Shown here: piece by piece, positions 26,559 through 35,825 of the stretch
Numbering within the stretch: the first letter of the stretch is position 1
How the letters are laid out: each line of letters starts with the position of its first letter
Assembly: GCA_000173575.1 (NCBI GenBank)
Contig: ABYL01000064.1
Location: 1 to 37,536 of the forward strand
Origin: Burkholderia sp. H160
Lineage (GTDB): Bacteria > Pseudomonadota > Gammaproteobacteria > Burkholderiales > Burkholderiaceae
DNA: 37,536 bases
Direction: 5' to 3'
Translations under genes and position numbers: made by a program
The notes under the pieces: model-generated
The model's database searches: none
What the model was told of the DNA's origin: nothing
Seen by the model: only the letters and a program-made list of their open reading frames with translations

Positions 26559-27476
26559 ATGTTGAAGCAGCGCACAATCAAATCGATCGTCAAGACTGTC
26601 GGCATCGGGTTGCACTCCGGCCGCAAAGTCAATCTGACGCTCCGTCCGGCGGCGCCGGGCACTGGCATCGTGTTTTCGCGCGTGGATTTGCCCACGCCGG
26701 TGGACATTCCTGCGTCGGCGATGGCGATTGGCGATACGCGTCTGGCTTCCGTGTTGCAGAAAGACGGCGTGCGCGTGTCGACCGTCGAGCATCTGATGTC
26801 CGCCTGCGCCGGTCTTGGCATCGACAACCTTTACGTCGACGTCACCGCCGAGGAAATCCCGATCATGGACGGCAGCGCGGGTTCGTTCGTGTTCCTGATC
26901 CAGTCGGCGGGAATCGAAGAGCAAAACGCGCCGAAGAAATTCATCAAGGTTACGAAGCCGGTCGAAATCCGCGACGGCGACAAGTTCGCGCGCCTCGATC
27001 CGTACTTCGGCTTCAAGCTCAAATTCACGATCGACTTCCGTCACCCGGCTGTGGACAAAACCGGCCAGGCGCTGGAAGTGGATTTCGCCAACACGTCGTA
27101 CGTGCGCGAAATCGCGCGCGCCCGCACGTTCGGCTTCGCGCATGAAGTGGAAATGATGCGCGAGCTCGGCCTTGCGCGCGGCGGCAGCATGGACAACGCG
27201 ATCGTGCTCGACGAGTACCGCATCCTGAACAACGACGGTCTGCGTTACGACGACGAGTTCGTCAAGCACAAGATGCTCGACGCGATCGGCGACCTGTACG
27301 TGGTTGGTCATCCGCTGCTCGCTTCGTACACCGCGTACAAGTCGGGCCACGGTCTGAACAACGCGCTGCTGCGCGAGCTGCTCGCACACGAAGACTCGTA
27401 CGAAATCGTCACCTTCGAAGACACGCAGAAGGCCCCGCGCGGCTTCGCTTACGAAACGCAGACGGCGTTCGCATAA
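26559..27476 (+). CDS. lpxC: UDP-3-O-acyl-N-acetylglucosamine deacetylase (LpxC)
   Basis: LpxC is the zinc amidase that catalyses the committed step of lipid A synthesis. The 305-aa protein starts [21 protein letters not shown], as in most proteobacteria. Zinc ligands are visible as H78 in [10 protein letters not shown], and H237 and D241 in [10 protein letters not shown], with the general acid/base histidine H264 in [18 protein letters not shown] forms part of the acyl-chain passage. AGAAG lies just upstream of the ATG. It has its own promoter and a strong terminator, so it is a single-gene unit. FtsH-dependent control as in enterobacteria cannot be judged from this sequence. Confidence 0.97.
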   Translation: MLKQRTIKSIVKTVGIGLHSGRKVNLTLRPAAPGTGIVFSRVDLPTPVDIPASAMAIGDTRLASVLQKDGVRVSTVEHLMSACAGLGIDNLYVDVTAEEIPIMDGSAGSFVFLIQSAGIEEQNAPKKFIKVTKPVEIRDGDKFARLDPYFGFKLKFTIDFRHPAVDKTGQALEVDFANTSYVREIARARTFGFAHEVEMMRELGLARGGSMDNAIVLDEYRILNNDGLRYDDEFVKHKMLDAIGDLYVVGHPLLASYTAYKSGHGLNNALLRELLAHEDSYEIVTFEDTQKAPRGFAYETQTAFA

Positions 27477-27501
27477 CGTCGGCGTTGCAGGCACGTAGAT
27501 G

Positions 27502-27530
27502 AAAAACGGCCCTTTCGGGCCGTTTTTTTT
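27502..27530 (+). terminator. intrinsic terminator of lpxC, probably bidirectional
   Basis: CGGCCC (27507-27512), a 4-nt loop and GGGCCG (27517-27522) are followed by eight T (27523-27530) and preceded by five A. It can therefore also end dciA transcription arriving from the minus strand, whose stop is 18 nt away. Confidence 0.92.
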
Positions 27531-27547
27531 GTCTCAGCGCTCAGCGC

Positions 27548-28039
27548 TCAGCGATTGCGCCGATGCCGCGCGGCCATGCGCGCGAGCGCTTCCTGTAGTG
27601 GCGACGGCGCGAGCGATTCGCTCAACGCCTGGAGCGCGTCGGCGCCGGCCGGCGTCATGCGCGCCTGCTTGACGGGCGGCGGTTCCTTCAGCGGCTGCGG
27701 CCGCACGCGAATCTTCAATGCGTGCACGGGCCAGCCGCGCTGCTGCAAATCCGCCAGCAGCCGCGGCTCCAGATGCCGCAGACGCGCCGCAAGCGCGTTG
27801 TGCGCGGCAAACAGGGCCAGTACGCCCTCCTTGATGAAGCCGGGCTCGACGCTCGTCGCCAGATAATCGGGCAGCAACTCGCGCAGATCCTTCTCGAGCG
27901 CGGCGATCTGCTCGACGCCTGCGCGCAGCGCCGCGAACGCGTCCGTGCGGCCGAGTACCTCGGCGAGCGGTTGCGGGCGGCGCAGATCGAACTGCTTCGG
28001 CGGCCTTGAAAAGGACGAAAAACGGCTCATGTTTGGCAT
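27548..28039 (-). CDS. dciA: DciA family protein (DUF721), replicative helicase loader/operator
   Basis: DciA is the ancestral loader of the DnaB helicase, used by bacteria that lack the phage-derived DnaC or DnaI. It carries the DUF721 fold related to KH-type domains. Here the protein is about 163 aa: a short N-terminal stretch, then the domain from about residue 20 to 110 (PLAEVLGRTDAFAALRAG, then a region around LRHLEPRLLADLQQRG), then a Pro/basic-rich tail ending ARHRRNR. The start is uncertain: candidates are 28060, 28039 (chosen, MPNMSRFSS, with GGGGCGAG upstream) and 28030. It is divergent from secA and convergent with lpxC, a neighbourhood also seen in gammaproteobacteria. No dnaC-like gene is in the window. 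Confidence 0.78.
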   Translation of the reverse strand: MPNMSRFSSFSRPPKQFDLRRPQPLAEVLGRTDAFAALRAGVEQIAALEKDLRELLPDYLATSVEPGFIKEGVLALFAAHNALAARLRHLEPRLLADLQQRGWPVHALKIRVRPQPLKEPPPVKQARMTPAGADALQALSESLAPSPLQEALARMAARHRRNR

Positions 28040-28191
28040 TGACACGTGAGCTCGCCCCATGCGCGCTCACGCCGCGATTGTACCGCGCGGGCAGCTTGCG
28101 ATGCCGGTCAGCGCCGCGCCGAAGGTTGCCCGACAGGGCCGGCCAGAGCCGGCGCCGTCACGGCTACGACACGAGCGCAGCTGGAGGCGCG

Positions 28192-28200
28192 TGCTAAAAT
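28192..28200 (+). promoter_or_regulatory. candidate extended -10 promoter of secA
   Basis: TGC directly precedes TAAAAT (28195-28200), an extended -10 with 5 of 6 consensus bases. No good -35 is present, which extended -10 promoters can tolerate. The transcript would begin near 28207, about 108 nt before secA. No secM-like ORF with an arrest motif lies between. Confidence 0.5.
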
Positions 28201-28314
28201 GCCCGATTCGAATTCACTCTTGGACTAAGCCGCCGAGGACTTTCCGACCCAGGCGCGGTATGCGCAATGCGCACACCGCGAGCCAGCCGAAGCCGCGACG
28301 CAGACACCGATCCG

Positions 28315-31137
28315 ATGACCACCGGTTTTCTTCAGAAGATTTTTGGCAGCCGTAATCAGCGGCTAGTCAAGCAATATCAAAAGACCGTCGCGGCGATCAA
28401 TGCGCTCGAACCGCAGATCGAGCAATTGACGGATGACCAACTGCGCGCCAAAACGGGTGAATTCCGCCAGCGCGTCGCGAGCGGCGAAGCGCTCGACAAG
28501 ATCCTGCCCGAGGCGTTCGCGGTCTGCCGCGAGGCCAGCAAGCGGACGCTGAAGATGCGCCACTTCGACGTGCAGTTGATCGGTGGCATGGCGCTGCACT
28601 ACGGCAAGATCAGCGAAATGCGCACCGGCGAAGGCAAGACGCTCGTCGCGACCCTGCCGGTCTACCTGAACGCGCTGTCGGGCCGCGGTGTCCACGTGGT
28701 CACGGTCAACGACTACCTCGCACAGCGCGACGCCGAATGGATGGCGCGCCTGTACAACTTCCTCGGTCTGTCGGTCGGTATCAACCTGTCGCAGATGGAG
28801 CACACGGCGAAGCAGCAAGCCTACGCCGCGGACATCACCTACGGCACCAACAACGAATTCGGCTTCGACTACCTGCGCGACAACATGGTCTACGAGACCG
28901 ATGCGCGCGTGCAACGCGGCCTGAACTTCGCGGTCGTCGACGAGGTGGACTCGATCCTGATCGACGAGGCGCGTACGCCGCTGATCATCTCCGGCCAGGC
29001 CGAAGATCACACCGAACTCTACGTGCGCATGAACGCACTGCCGCCTCTGCTCGAGCGCCAGATCGGCGAAGAGAAGGCGGACGGCACCGGCGTCGAGAAG
29101 CCGGGCGACTACACGCTGGACGAAAAAGGCCGTCAGGTGTTCCTGACCGAGTCGGGCCACGAAAAGGCCGAGCGCCTGCTCTCCGAGTGGGGCCTGATCG
29201 GCGAAGGCGAAAGCCTGTACGCGCCGCAAAACATCACGCTGATGCACCACGTGTACGCGGCGCTGCGCGCACACACGCTGTTCTTCAAAGACCAGCATTA
29301 CGTCGTGCAGAACGGCGAAGTGATCATCGTCGACGAATTCACCGGCCGTCTGATGGCGGGCCGCCGCTGGTCGGACGGTCTGCACCAGGCGGTCGAGGCG
29401 AAGGAGCACGTGAAGATCCAGAGCGAGAACCAGACGCTTGCGTCGATCACGTTCCAGAACTATTTCCGCATGTACGCGAAGTTGGCCGGCATGACCGGCA
29501 CGGCCGACACCGAGGCGTACGAATTCAACGAGATCTACGGTCTCGAAACCGTCGTGATCCCGACCAACCGACCGCCCAAGCGGATCGACAGGCAGGATCA
29601 GATCTACAAGAGCGCGAAGGAACGCTACGACGCGGTGATCCGCGACATCCGCGAGTGCTTCGAGCGCAGTCAGCCGGTGCTGGTCGGCACGACGTCGATC
29701 GAGAATTCGGAACTGCTGTCGCATCTGCTGAAGCAGGCCGGTTTGCCGCACGAAGTGCTGAACGCGAAGCAGCACGCGCGAGAAGCGGCGATCGTCGCCG
29801 AAGCGGGCCGTCCGCAACGCATCACGATCGCGACGAACATGGCCGGCCGTGGTACCGACATCGTGCTCGGCGGCAACGCGGAGAAGCAGGCGTCGTTCAT
29901 CGAGCAGGACGAAACGCTCGCCGACGACGACAAGCAGCGCCGCATCCAGAAGCTTTACGACGAATGGCAGACGCTGCACGATCAGGTGAAGGCCGCGGGC
30001 GGTCTGCACATCATCGGCACCGAGCGTCACGAGTCGCGCCGGATCGATAACCAGTTGCGCGGCCGTGCGGGCCGTCAGGGCGACCCGGGTTCGTCGCGCT
30101 TCTATCTGTCGCTGGAAGATCCGCTGCTGCGCATTTTCGCGGGCGACCGCGTGCGCGCGATCATGGACCGCTTGAAGATGCCGGAAGGCGAGGCGATCGA
30201 AGCGGGCATCGTGTCGCGCTCGATCGAATCGGCGCAACGCAAGGTCGAGGCGCGCAACTTCGATATTCGTAAGCAATTGCTCGAATACGACGATGTCTCG
30301 AACGACCAGCGCAAGGTGATTTACCAGCAGCGCAACGAACTGCTCGAAGCGAACGACATCACCGAGACCATCACCGCGATGCGTCATGGCGTGATCGGCG
30401 ACATCGTGCATCAGTTCGTGCCGGTGGGCAGCATCGAAGAGCAGTGGGACGTGCCTGAGCTCGAAGAAGTGCTGCGCAACGAATGGCAGCTCGACCTCGC
30501 GATCCAGGAAATGATCAACGAGTCGAACTCGATCAGCCCGGACGAGATTCTCGAAGCGGTCGATGCCGCCGCGGACGAGGCGTACGAGGCGAAGGTCCAG
30601 CTGGTCGGCCGCGAATCGTTCAGCGCGTTCGAGCGCTCGATCATGTTGCAGACGCTCGACCGCGCATGGCGCGAGCATCTGGCCGCGCTCGACCATCTGC
30701 GGCAGGGCATCCATCTGCGCGGCTATGCGCAGAAGAACCCGAAGCAGGAATACAAGCGCGAGGCGTTCGAACTGTTCGCCGCGATGCTCGACGCCGTGAA
30801 GCTCGAAGTCACGCGCATCGTGATGAACGTGCAGATCCAGTCGCCGGAGCAGCTCGAAGCGGCCGCGGAGCAGATGGAAGAGCAGGGCGGTCATCTGGAG
30901 AACGTCGAGTTCCGTCACGCCGAGTTTGCGGAAGCCGGTGCCGCCGCGCCCGTCACAGCCGAAGCGGCCACCGCCGCGATGATCGGCGACGCGATGAGCC
31001 ACGGCCACGGCCACGGCGCGACTCCGCAGACGGCCGTGAACCTGAATACCGACAACGTGCCGAAGGTCGGCCGCAACGACCCATGCCCGTGCGGCAGCGG
31101 TAAGAAGTACAAGCAGTGCCACGGCAAGATCGCTTGA
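28315..31137 (+). CDS. secA: preprotein translocase ATPase SecA
   Basis: SecA is the motor that drives unfolded preproteins through SecYEG. The 940-aa protein has Walker A MRTGEGKT (102-109), the DEAD-like [16 protein letters not shown] (about 207-222), the preprotein cross-linking domain, the second nucleotide-binding domain with [14 protein letters not shown], and [13 protein letters not shown]-like motif VI ([11 protein letters not shown]). It ends in the C-terminal zinc finger C924, C926, C935 and H936 ([13 protein letters not shown]) that binds SecB and lipids. A His/Gly run HGHGHG lies about 30 residues before it. The start at 28315 ([16 protein letters not shown]) matches the family; the frame is open 16 codons earlier. 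It is followed by a terminator. Confidence 0.97.
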   Translation: MTTGFLQKIFGSRNQRLVKQYQKTVAAINALEPQIEQLTDDQLRAKTGEFRQRVASGEALDKILPEAFAVCREASKRTLKMRHFDVQLIGGMALHYGKISEMRTGEGKTLVATLPVYLNALSGRGVHVVTVNDYLAQRDAEWMARLYNFLGLSVGINLSQMEHTAKQQAYAADITYGTNNEFGFDYLRDNMVYETDARVQRGLNFAVVDEVDSILIDEARTPLIISGQAEDHTELYVRMNALPPLLERQIGEEKADGTGVEKPGDYTLDEKGRQVFLTESGHEKAERLLSEWGLIGEGESLYAPQNITLMHHVYAALRAHTLFFKDQHYVVQNGEVIIVDEFTGRLMAGRRWSDGLHQAVEAKEHVKIQSENQTLASITFQNYFRMYAKLAGMTGTADTEAYEFNEIYGLETVVIPTNRPPKRIDRQDQIYKSAKERYDAVIRDIRECFERSQPVLVGTTSIENSELLSHLLKQAGLPHEVLNAKQHAREAAIVAEAGRPQRITIATNMAGRGTDIVLGGNAEKQASFIEQDETLADDDKQRRIQKLYDEWQTLHDQVKAAGGLHIIGTERHESRRIDNQLRGRAGRQGDPGSSRFYLSLEDPLLRIFAGDRVRAIMDRLKMPEGEAIEAGIVSRSIESAQRKVEARNFDIRKQLLEYDDVSNDQRKVIYQQRNELLEANDITETITAMRHGVIGDIVHQFVPVGSIEEQWDVPELEEVLRNEWQLDLAIQEMINESNSISPDEILEAVDAAADEAYEAKVQLVGRESFSAFERSIMLQTLDRAWREHLAALDHLRQGIHLRGYAQKNPKQEYKREAFELFAAMLDAVKLEVTRIVMNVQIQSPEQLEAAAEQMEEQGGHLENVEFRHAEFAEAGAAAPVTAEAATAAMIGDAMSHGHGHGATPQTAVNLNTDNVPKVGRNDPCPCGSGKKYKQCHGKIA

Positions 31138-31144
31138 AGCCGAT

Positions 31145-31177
31145 GCGGCGCGCTTCCGGGCGCGCCGCGTCGTTTTT
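31145..31177 (+). terminator. intrinsic terminator of secA
   Basis: GCGGCGCGC (31145-31153) and GCGCGCCGC (31160-31168) form a perfect 9-bp GC stem with a 6-nt loop. After a 4-nt gap comes a run of five T (31173-31177). It starts 7 nt past the secA stop. The gap before the T-run makes it less than ideal. Confidence 0.7.
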
Positions 31178-31208
31178 GAGCGCCGCTTGACCGTGTTGAT
31201 TTCGCGGG

Positions 31209-31272
31209 TGACCTGGCAACAAGCCCGGGTCATCAGTTCCGTTTCCCCGATGCCGGCGCCCGCCGGCATTTT
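31209..31272 (+). promoter_or_regulatory. argJ leader with two hairpins, possible attenuator
   Basis: Hairpin 1 pairs 31209-31216 with 31225-31232 (8 bp including one G-U). Hairpin 2 pairs ATGCCGGC (31250-31257) with GCCGGCAT (31262-31269) and continues into TTTT by 31272 and then CTT. Hairpin 2 ends 18 nt before the argJ ATG, so no promoter can fit downstream of it and argJ transcripts must pass through. Whether it terminates conditionally is inference. Confidence 0.45.
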
Positions 31273-31290
31273 CTTCGACAGGTCGCGACT

Positions 31291-32532
31291 ATGGCTGTCA
31301 ACTTTCCCTCGATCGATCCCGCTCAACTCCACCCCGTCGCCGGCGTTACGCTCGGCTGGGCGGAGGCGAATATCCGCAAGCCGAACCGCAAGGACGTGCT
31401 CGTCATCTCCGTCGACGAAGGCGCGACGGTCGGCGGCGTGTTCACGCAGAACCGCTTCTGCGCGGCGCCCGTCACGGTCTGCCGCGAGAACCTGCAGCGC
31501 GTGCGCGCGGGCGGCAAGCCGATTCGCGCGCTGGTGATCAACACCGGCAACGCGAACGCGGGCACCGGTGAGCCTGGCCTCGCGGCGACGCGCGAAACCT
31601 GCGCGGAACTCGCGCGTCTCGCCGACATCGCGCCCGAGCAGGTGCTGCCGTTCTCGACGGGCGTGATTCTCGAGCCGCTGCCTGTCGATCGCCTGAAGGC
31701 GGGTTTGCCGGCCGCGCTCGCGAACCGCAAGGAAGCGAACTGGTACGACGCGGCGCAGTCGATCATGACGACCGACACGCTGCCGAAGGCAGTATCGCGC
31801 CAGGTCGCGATCGAAGGGCATACGGTTACGCTGAGCGGCATCAGCAAGGGCGCCGGCATGATCAAGCCGAACATGGCGACCATGCTCGGCTTCCTCGCGT
31901 TCGACGCGGCGCTCGCGCAGCCCGTGCTCGACGAGCTCGTGAAACATGTCGCGGACCGCTCGTTCAACTGCATCACGATCGATGGCGATACGTCGACCAA
32001 CGACTCGTTCATCCTGATCGCGTCGGGCAAATCGAGCCTGCCCGCGATCACGTCCACCGATTCGCCCGCTTATGCAGCGCTGCGCGACGCGGTGACCGAC
32101 GTCGCGCAGAACCTCGCGCAACTGATCGTGCGCGACGGCGAAGGCGCGACCAAATTTATGACCGTGCATGTCGAAGGCGGCTCGAGCGTCGGCGAATGCC
32201 GCCAGGTCGCCTACGCGATCGGCCACTCGCCGCTCGTAAAGACGGCCTTCTATGCATCGGACCCGAACCTCGGTCGCATTCTCGCGGCCATCGGCTATGC
32301 CGGCGTGGACGATCTCGACGTCGGCAAGATCGATCTGTATCTCGACGACGTGCTGGTCGCGACTGCCGGCGGCCGCAACCCGGCCTACCGTGAAGAAGAC
32401 GGCCAGCGCGTGATGAAAAAGAGCGAGATCGGCATTCGCGTCGTGCTCGGCCGCGGCAATGCGCAAGCCACGATCTGGACCTGCGATCTGTCGCACGACT
32501 ACGTGAGCATCAACGCCGACTACCGCTCGTAA
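31291..32532 (+). CDS. argJ: bifunctional glutamate N-acetyltransferase / amino-acid acetyltransferase (ArgJ)
   Basis: ArgJ transfers the acetyl group from N-acetylornithine to glutamate, recycling acetyl in arginine synthesis. Bifunctional forms also use acetyl-CoA. The 413-aa precursor is expected to self-cleave before the nucleophile Thr197 in [15 protein letters not shown] (186-200) to give alpha and beta chains. [11 protein letters not shown] (51-61), NTGNANAGTG (84-93), [11 protein letters not shown] and a C-terminal end [11 protein letters not shown] fit the family. The ATG has a modest ACAGG site upstream. Whether it can use acetyl-CoA cannot be decided by eye. Downstream lie a DUF815 ATPase and mutT, probably co-transcribed. 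Confidence 0.96.
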   Translation: MAVNFPSIDPAQLHPVAGVTLGWAEANIRKPNRKDVLVISVDEGATVGGVFTQNRFCAAPVTVCRENLQRVRAGGKPIRALVINTGNANAGTGEPGLAATRETCAELARLADIAPEQVLPFSTGVILEPLPVDRLKAGLPAALANRKEANWYDAAQSIMTTDTLPKAVSRQVAIEGHTVTLSGISKGAGMIKPNMATMLGFLAFDAALAQPVLDELVKHVADRSFNCITIDGDTSTNDSFILIASGKSSLPAITSTDSPAYAALRDAVTDVAQNLAQLIVRDGEGATKFMTVHVEGGSSVGECRQVAYAIGHSPLVKTAFYASDPNLGRILAAIGYAGVDDLDVGKIDLYLDDVLVATAGGRNPAYREEDGQRVMKKSEIGIRVVLGRGNAQATIWTCDLSHDYVSINADYRS

Positions 32533-32571
32533 TCAGGTTCAATGCGCGGCCGCGGGCCGCGCCTACTCATC

Positions 32572-33441
32572 ATGGACAAACTCGAACAGTTTTTGACCCG
32601 GGCCGAAGCCGTGCTCGGCCGCCTGGAAGCGATGCTTCCGCCCGCCGCGCCGGACATCGACTGGTCGGCCGCGGTCGCTTTCCGCTGGCGCAAGCGCCAC
32701 GGGCGCGGCTATCTGCAACCGGTGCCCGCCATTTCGTCGATTACGCTCGATGACCTGCAGAACATCGATCGCCAGAAAGGGCTGATCGAACAGAACACGC
32801 GCCAGTTCGTGCGCCAGCAGCCGGCCAACAACGTGCTGCTGACGGGCGCGCGCGGCACCGGCAAATCGTCGCTGATCAAGGCCTGCCTGAACGCGTACGC
32901 GAAAGACGGCCTGCGTCTGATCGAAGTGGACAAGGACGATCTGCACGATCTCGGCGACATCGTCGATCTGATCGCGAAGCGCCCGGAGCGCTTCGTCGTG
33001 TTCTGTGACGACCTGTCGTTCGAGGAAGGCGAGTCGGGCTACAAGGCGCTGAAGGTCGCGCTCGACGGCTCGGTCGCCGCGCAGTCGGACAACGTGCTGA
33101 TCTATGCGACATCGAACCGCCGCCATCTGCTGCCCGAGTACATGAGCGACAACGAGACGTACAAGCACACGTCGGACGGCGAGATTCATCCGGGCGAACT
33201 GGTCGAAGAGAAGATTTCGCTGTCCGAGCGTTTCGGGCTGTGGGTCAGCTTCTATCCGTTCAAGCAGGATGACTACCTGACGATCATCGCGCACTGGTTG
33301 CGCCATTTCGGTTGCGACGACGCCGAGATCGAGTCGGCGCGCAGCGATGCGCTCGTCTGGGCGCTCGAACGCGGCTCGCGCTCGGGGCGGGTCGCGTGGC
33401 AGTTCGCGCGCGACTGGTCTGGCCGCAAGGCGCCAGCATGA
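32572..33441 (+). CDS. DUF815 family AAA-type ATPase
   Basis: The molecular role of this family is not established. The 289-aa protein has an N-terminal helical part (1-80), then a P-loop ATPase core with Walker A GARGTGKSS (92-100), Walker B FVVFCDDLSF (141-150) and a sensor-1-like IYATSNRRHLLPEY (177-190). A lid-like region follows with SLSERFGLWVSFYPF and a C-terminal helical domain. The fold is AAA+-like and resembles helicase loaders and ATPases that remodel protein or DNA complexes, but that is only a fold-level comparison. The start at 32572 (MDKLEQFL) is chosen over an in-frame ATG at 32542, which lies inside a GC hairpin region. The stop overlaps mutT as ATGA, so the two are translated together. 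Confidence 0.88.
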   Translation: MDKLEQFLTRAEAVLGRLEAMLPPAAPDIDWSAAVAFRWRKRHGRGYLQPVPAISSITLDDLQNIDRQKGLIEQNTRQFVRQQPANNVLLTGARGTGKSSLIKACLNAYAKDGLRLIEVDKDDLHDLGDIVDLIAKRPERFVVFCDDLSFEEGESGYKALKVALDGSVAAQSDNVLIYATSNRRHLLPEYMSDNETYKHTSDGEIHPGELVEEKISLSERFGLWVSFYPFKQDDYLTIIAHWLRHFGCDDAEIESARSDALVWALERGSRSGRVAWQFARDWSGRKAPA

Positions 33442-33884
33442 ACGAAGCAAGCGAAAACGCCTGCAAAGAAACAGGCAAAATCGGCGCGGGCCGTCCGGTC
33501 ACCGAAGTCGCGGTCGGCGTGCTGGTACAGCCGGATGGGCGCTATCTGCTCGCGCAGCGTCCGGCGGGCAAGCCGTACGAGGGCTACTGGGAGTTTCCGG
33601 GCGGCAAGCTTGAAGCGGGTGAATCGGTCGAGGCCGCGCTTGCGCGCGAACTGCACGAGGAGCTGGGAATCGAGGTCGAGGCGAGCCATCTGTGGCATAC
33701 GCTCGAACACGACTATCCGCACGCGTATGTCCGCCTCTTCTTCTGCAAGGTGACGCAGTGGTCGGGCGAGCCGCACGGGCGTGAAGGTCAGGCCTTCGTG
33801 TGGCAAAGCTTGCCTGCGGACGTATCGCCGTTGCTGCCCGCGACGATTCCGGTGCTGGAGTGGCTCGCGGCCGAGAAGAAGTGA
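33438..33884 (+). CDS. mutT: Nudix hydrolase MutT (8-oxo-dGTP diphosphatase)
   Basis: MutT removes 8-oxo-dGTP from the nucleotide pool, preventing A-to-C transversions. The 148-aa protein has a full Nudix box: G56, E62, R70, E71, E74, E75 and G77 in the GX5EX7REUXEEXGU pattern. WEFPGGK before the box, and no extra domains, agree with MutT rather than other Nudix enzymes. The start at 33438 is fixed by the ATGA overlap with the DUF815 gene. The frame is open upstream only within that gene. It is followed by a terminator that separates it from the convergent yacG. Confidence 0.9.
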   Translation: MNEASENACKETGKIGAGRPVTEVAVGVLVQPDGRYLLAQRPAGKPYEGYWEFPGGKLEAGESVEAALARELHEELGIEVEASHLWHTLEHDYPHAYVRLFFCKVTQWSGEPHGREGQAFVWQSLPADVSPLLPATIPVLEWLAAEKK

Positions 33885-33910
33885 TTGATTGAAACAGAGT
33901 GACTGAAAGG

Positions 33911-33964
33911 GCCACGCGATAGCGGGCGCTGTCTCGGCAGCGTCGCGGCTTGCGTGGCTTTTTT
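33911..33964 (+). terminator. terminator downstream of mutT
   Basis: GCCACGC (33911-33917) pairs with GCGTGGC (33952-33958), followed at once by six T (33959-33964). The long apical part contains an inner CGCTG/CAGCG hairpin, so the whole is a branched or elongated stem. It lies between the convergent mutT and yacG genes. Confidence 0.65.
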
Positions 33965-33974
33965 ACTGGCGCGC

Positions 33975-34178
33975 TCAGTGCGGGTTGTAGTCGCCGCGCG
34001 GCGGTTCCTCTTCGGACGAAGACCCTTCCTGTTCATTGCCGCCGATCTTGTATTTTTCGGCGGCCCATGCGCCGAGGTCGATCTGCTTGCAGCGCTCGGA
34101 GCAGAAAGGACGGAAGCGGCTCTCAGGGGTCCAGCGGACATCTTTACCGCAGGTAGGACATTTGACGACGGTAGGCAT
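33975..34178 (-). CDS. yacG: zinc-binding DNA gyrase inhibitor YacG
   Basis: YacG is a small zinc protein reported in E. coli to bind GyrB and inhibit gyrase. The 67-aa chain has the zinc ligands C7, C10, C26 and C30 (CPTCG then [10 protein letters not shown]) and the [11 protein letters not shown] segment that defines the family. An acidic, flexible tail ([19 protein letters not shown]) is the region that contacts gyrase in known structures. No clear ribosome site precedes the ATG. It follows zapD after 123 bp, in the usual coaE-zapD-yacG order. Confidence 0.93.
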   Translation of the reverse strand: MPTVVKCPTCGKDVRWTPESRFRPFCSERCKQIDLGAWAAEKYKIGGNEQEGSSSEEEPPRGDYNPH

Positions 34179-34301
34179 ACGGTCGGACGGTCAATCGCAA
34201 ACGGAACAAGTAACGAATATAGGGCTATTTCGCGCCGCTTGAAAGGCGCGTTCGGTCAATTCCGGTGTGGCCTATTGAATGCGGTGGTGGTCTACAGGTC
34301 G

Positions 34302-35128
<827 letters not shown>

Positions 35129-35207
35129 TCACGCACGTTTTTCCCCGTGCTTTCGCAACTTTTTTCGTCAGTTCACGGTGTTCCGGGCGCTTCGGTTCCT
35201 GCGCGCG

Positions 35208-35822
35208 CTAGGGCTCGACGTGACCCTGCGCAAGCGACAGATACTCGCGATGGTGAGCGTCAACCTGCGCCTCGAGTTCTTCGAGCGGCGCGTTGTCGTT
35301 GACGATCACGTCGTCGGCGGCGGCGAGGCGTGCTTCACGCGTGGCCTGGCGCGCGATGATCGCAAGCACCTGCTCGCGGCTGAAGCCGTTGCGGCTCATC
35401 ACACGAGCGATCTGCGTGTCGACGCTGCAATCGACGGTGAGCACGCGATTCACGCGGCTCTTCCATGTTCCGGACTCGACCAGCAACGGCACCACGACGA
35501 TCACATACGGCCCTTGCGCCTCGCGTTCTTCACGCTCGGTCTCCGCGCGAATCAGCGGATGCGTGATGGCTTCGAGACGTTTGCGTGCGGTCTCGTCGCT
35601 GAACGCGAGCGTGCGCATGCGGGCGCGATCGAGCGAGCCATCGGCGGCGACGAACTCGGTGCCGAATTCGGCGGCGATCCGTGGCATCGCGATGCCATGC
35701 GGTGCAGTGATGCGATGCGCGATCACATCCGTGTCGACGAGCGGCACGCCGCGCGCGGCGAACAGATTGGCCACCGTCGATTTGCCGCTACCGATGCCGC
35801 CGGTCAGTCCCACAACGAACAT
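35208..35822 (-). CDS. coaE: dephospho-CoA kinase
   Basis: CoaE phosphorylates the 3'-hydroxyl of dephospho-CoA, the last step of coenzyme A synthesis. The 204-aa protein begins with the P-loop [11 protein letters not shown] (5-15), followed by LVDTDVIAH (29-37) with the catalytic aspartate, HPLIRAE, and [10 protein letters not shown] in the lid and CoA-binding part. Its length equals the family norm. It starts 3 bp after the pilD stop, implying one transcript with the prepilin peptidase, and is 150 bp upstream of zapD. Confidence 0.96.
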   Translation of the reverse strand: MFVVGLTGGIGSGKSTVANLFAARGVPLVDTDVIAHRITAPHGIAMPRIAAEFGTEFVAADGSLDRARMRTLAFSDETARKRLEAITHPLIRAETEREEREAQGPYVIVVVPLLVESGTWKSRVNRVLTVDCSVDTQIARVMSRNGFSREQVLAIIARQATREARLAAADDVIVNDNAPLEELEAQVDAHHREYLSLAQGHVEP

Positions 35823-35825
35823 GCT

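Noticed and set aside
28061-28314. A SecM-like arrest peptide upstream of secA
   Set aside because: The small frames there lack a signal sequence and a SecM-type arrest motif, and have no convincing ribosome site.
28363-32496. A 1377-codon open frame on the minus strand running antisense through secA, the spacer and argJ
   Set aside because: Both plus-strand genes show complete family motifs. The antisense product is dominated by Arg, His, Ala, Asp, Val and Leu, the usual artefact of strong third-position GC. There is no ribosome site or recognisable domain.
32544-32562. Perfect 8-bp GC hairpin with a 3-nt loop between argJ and the DUF815 gene, as a terminator
   Set aside because: There is no T-run after either arm and it lies only 10 nt before the DUF815 start, so it is more likely a neutral or translational structure.
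34231-34250. CGCGCC/GGCGCG hairpin between zapD and yacG as a terminator
   Set aside because: Neither orientation has a T-run after the stem, so read-through from zapD into yacG is expected.
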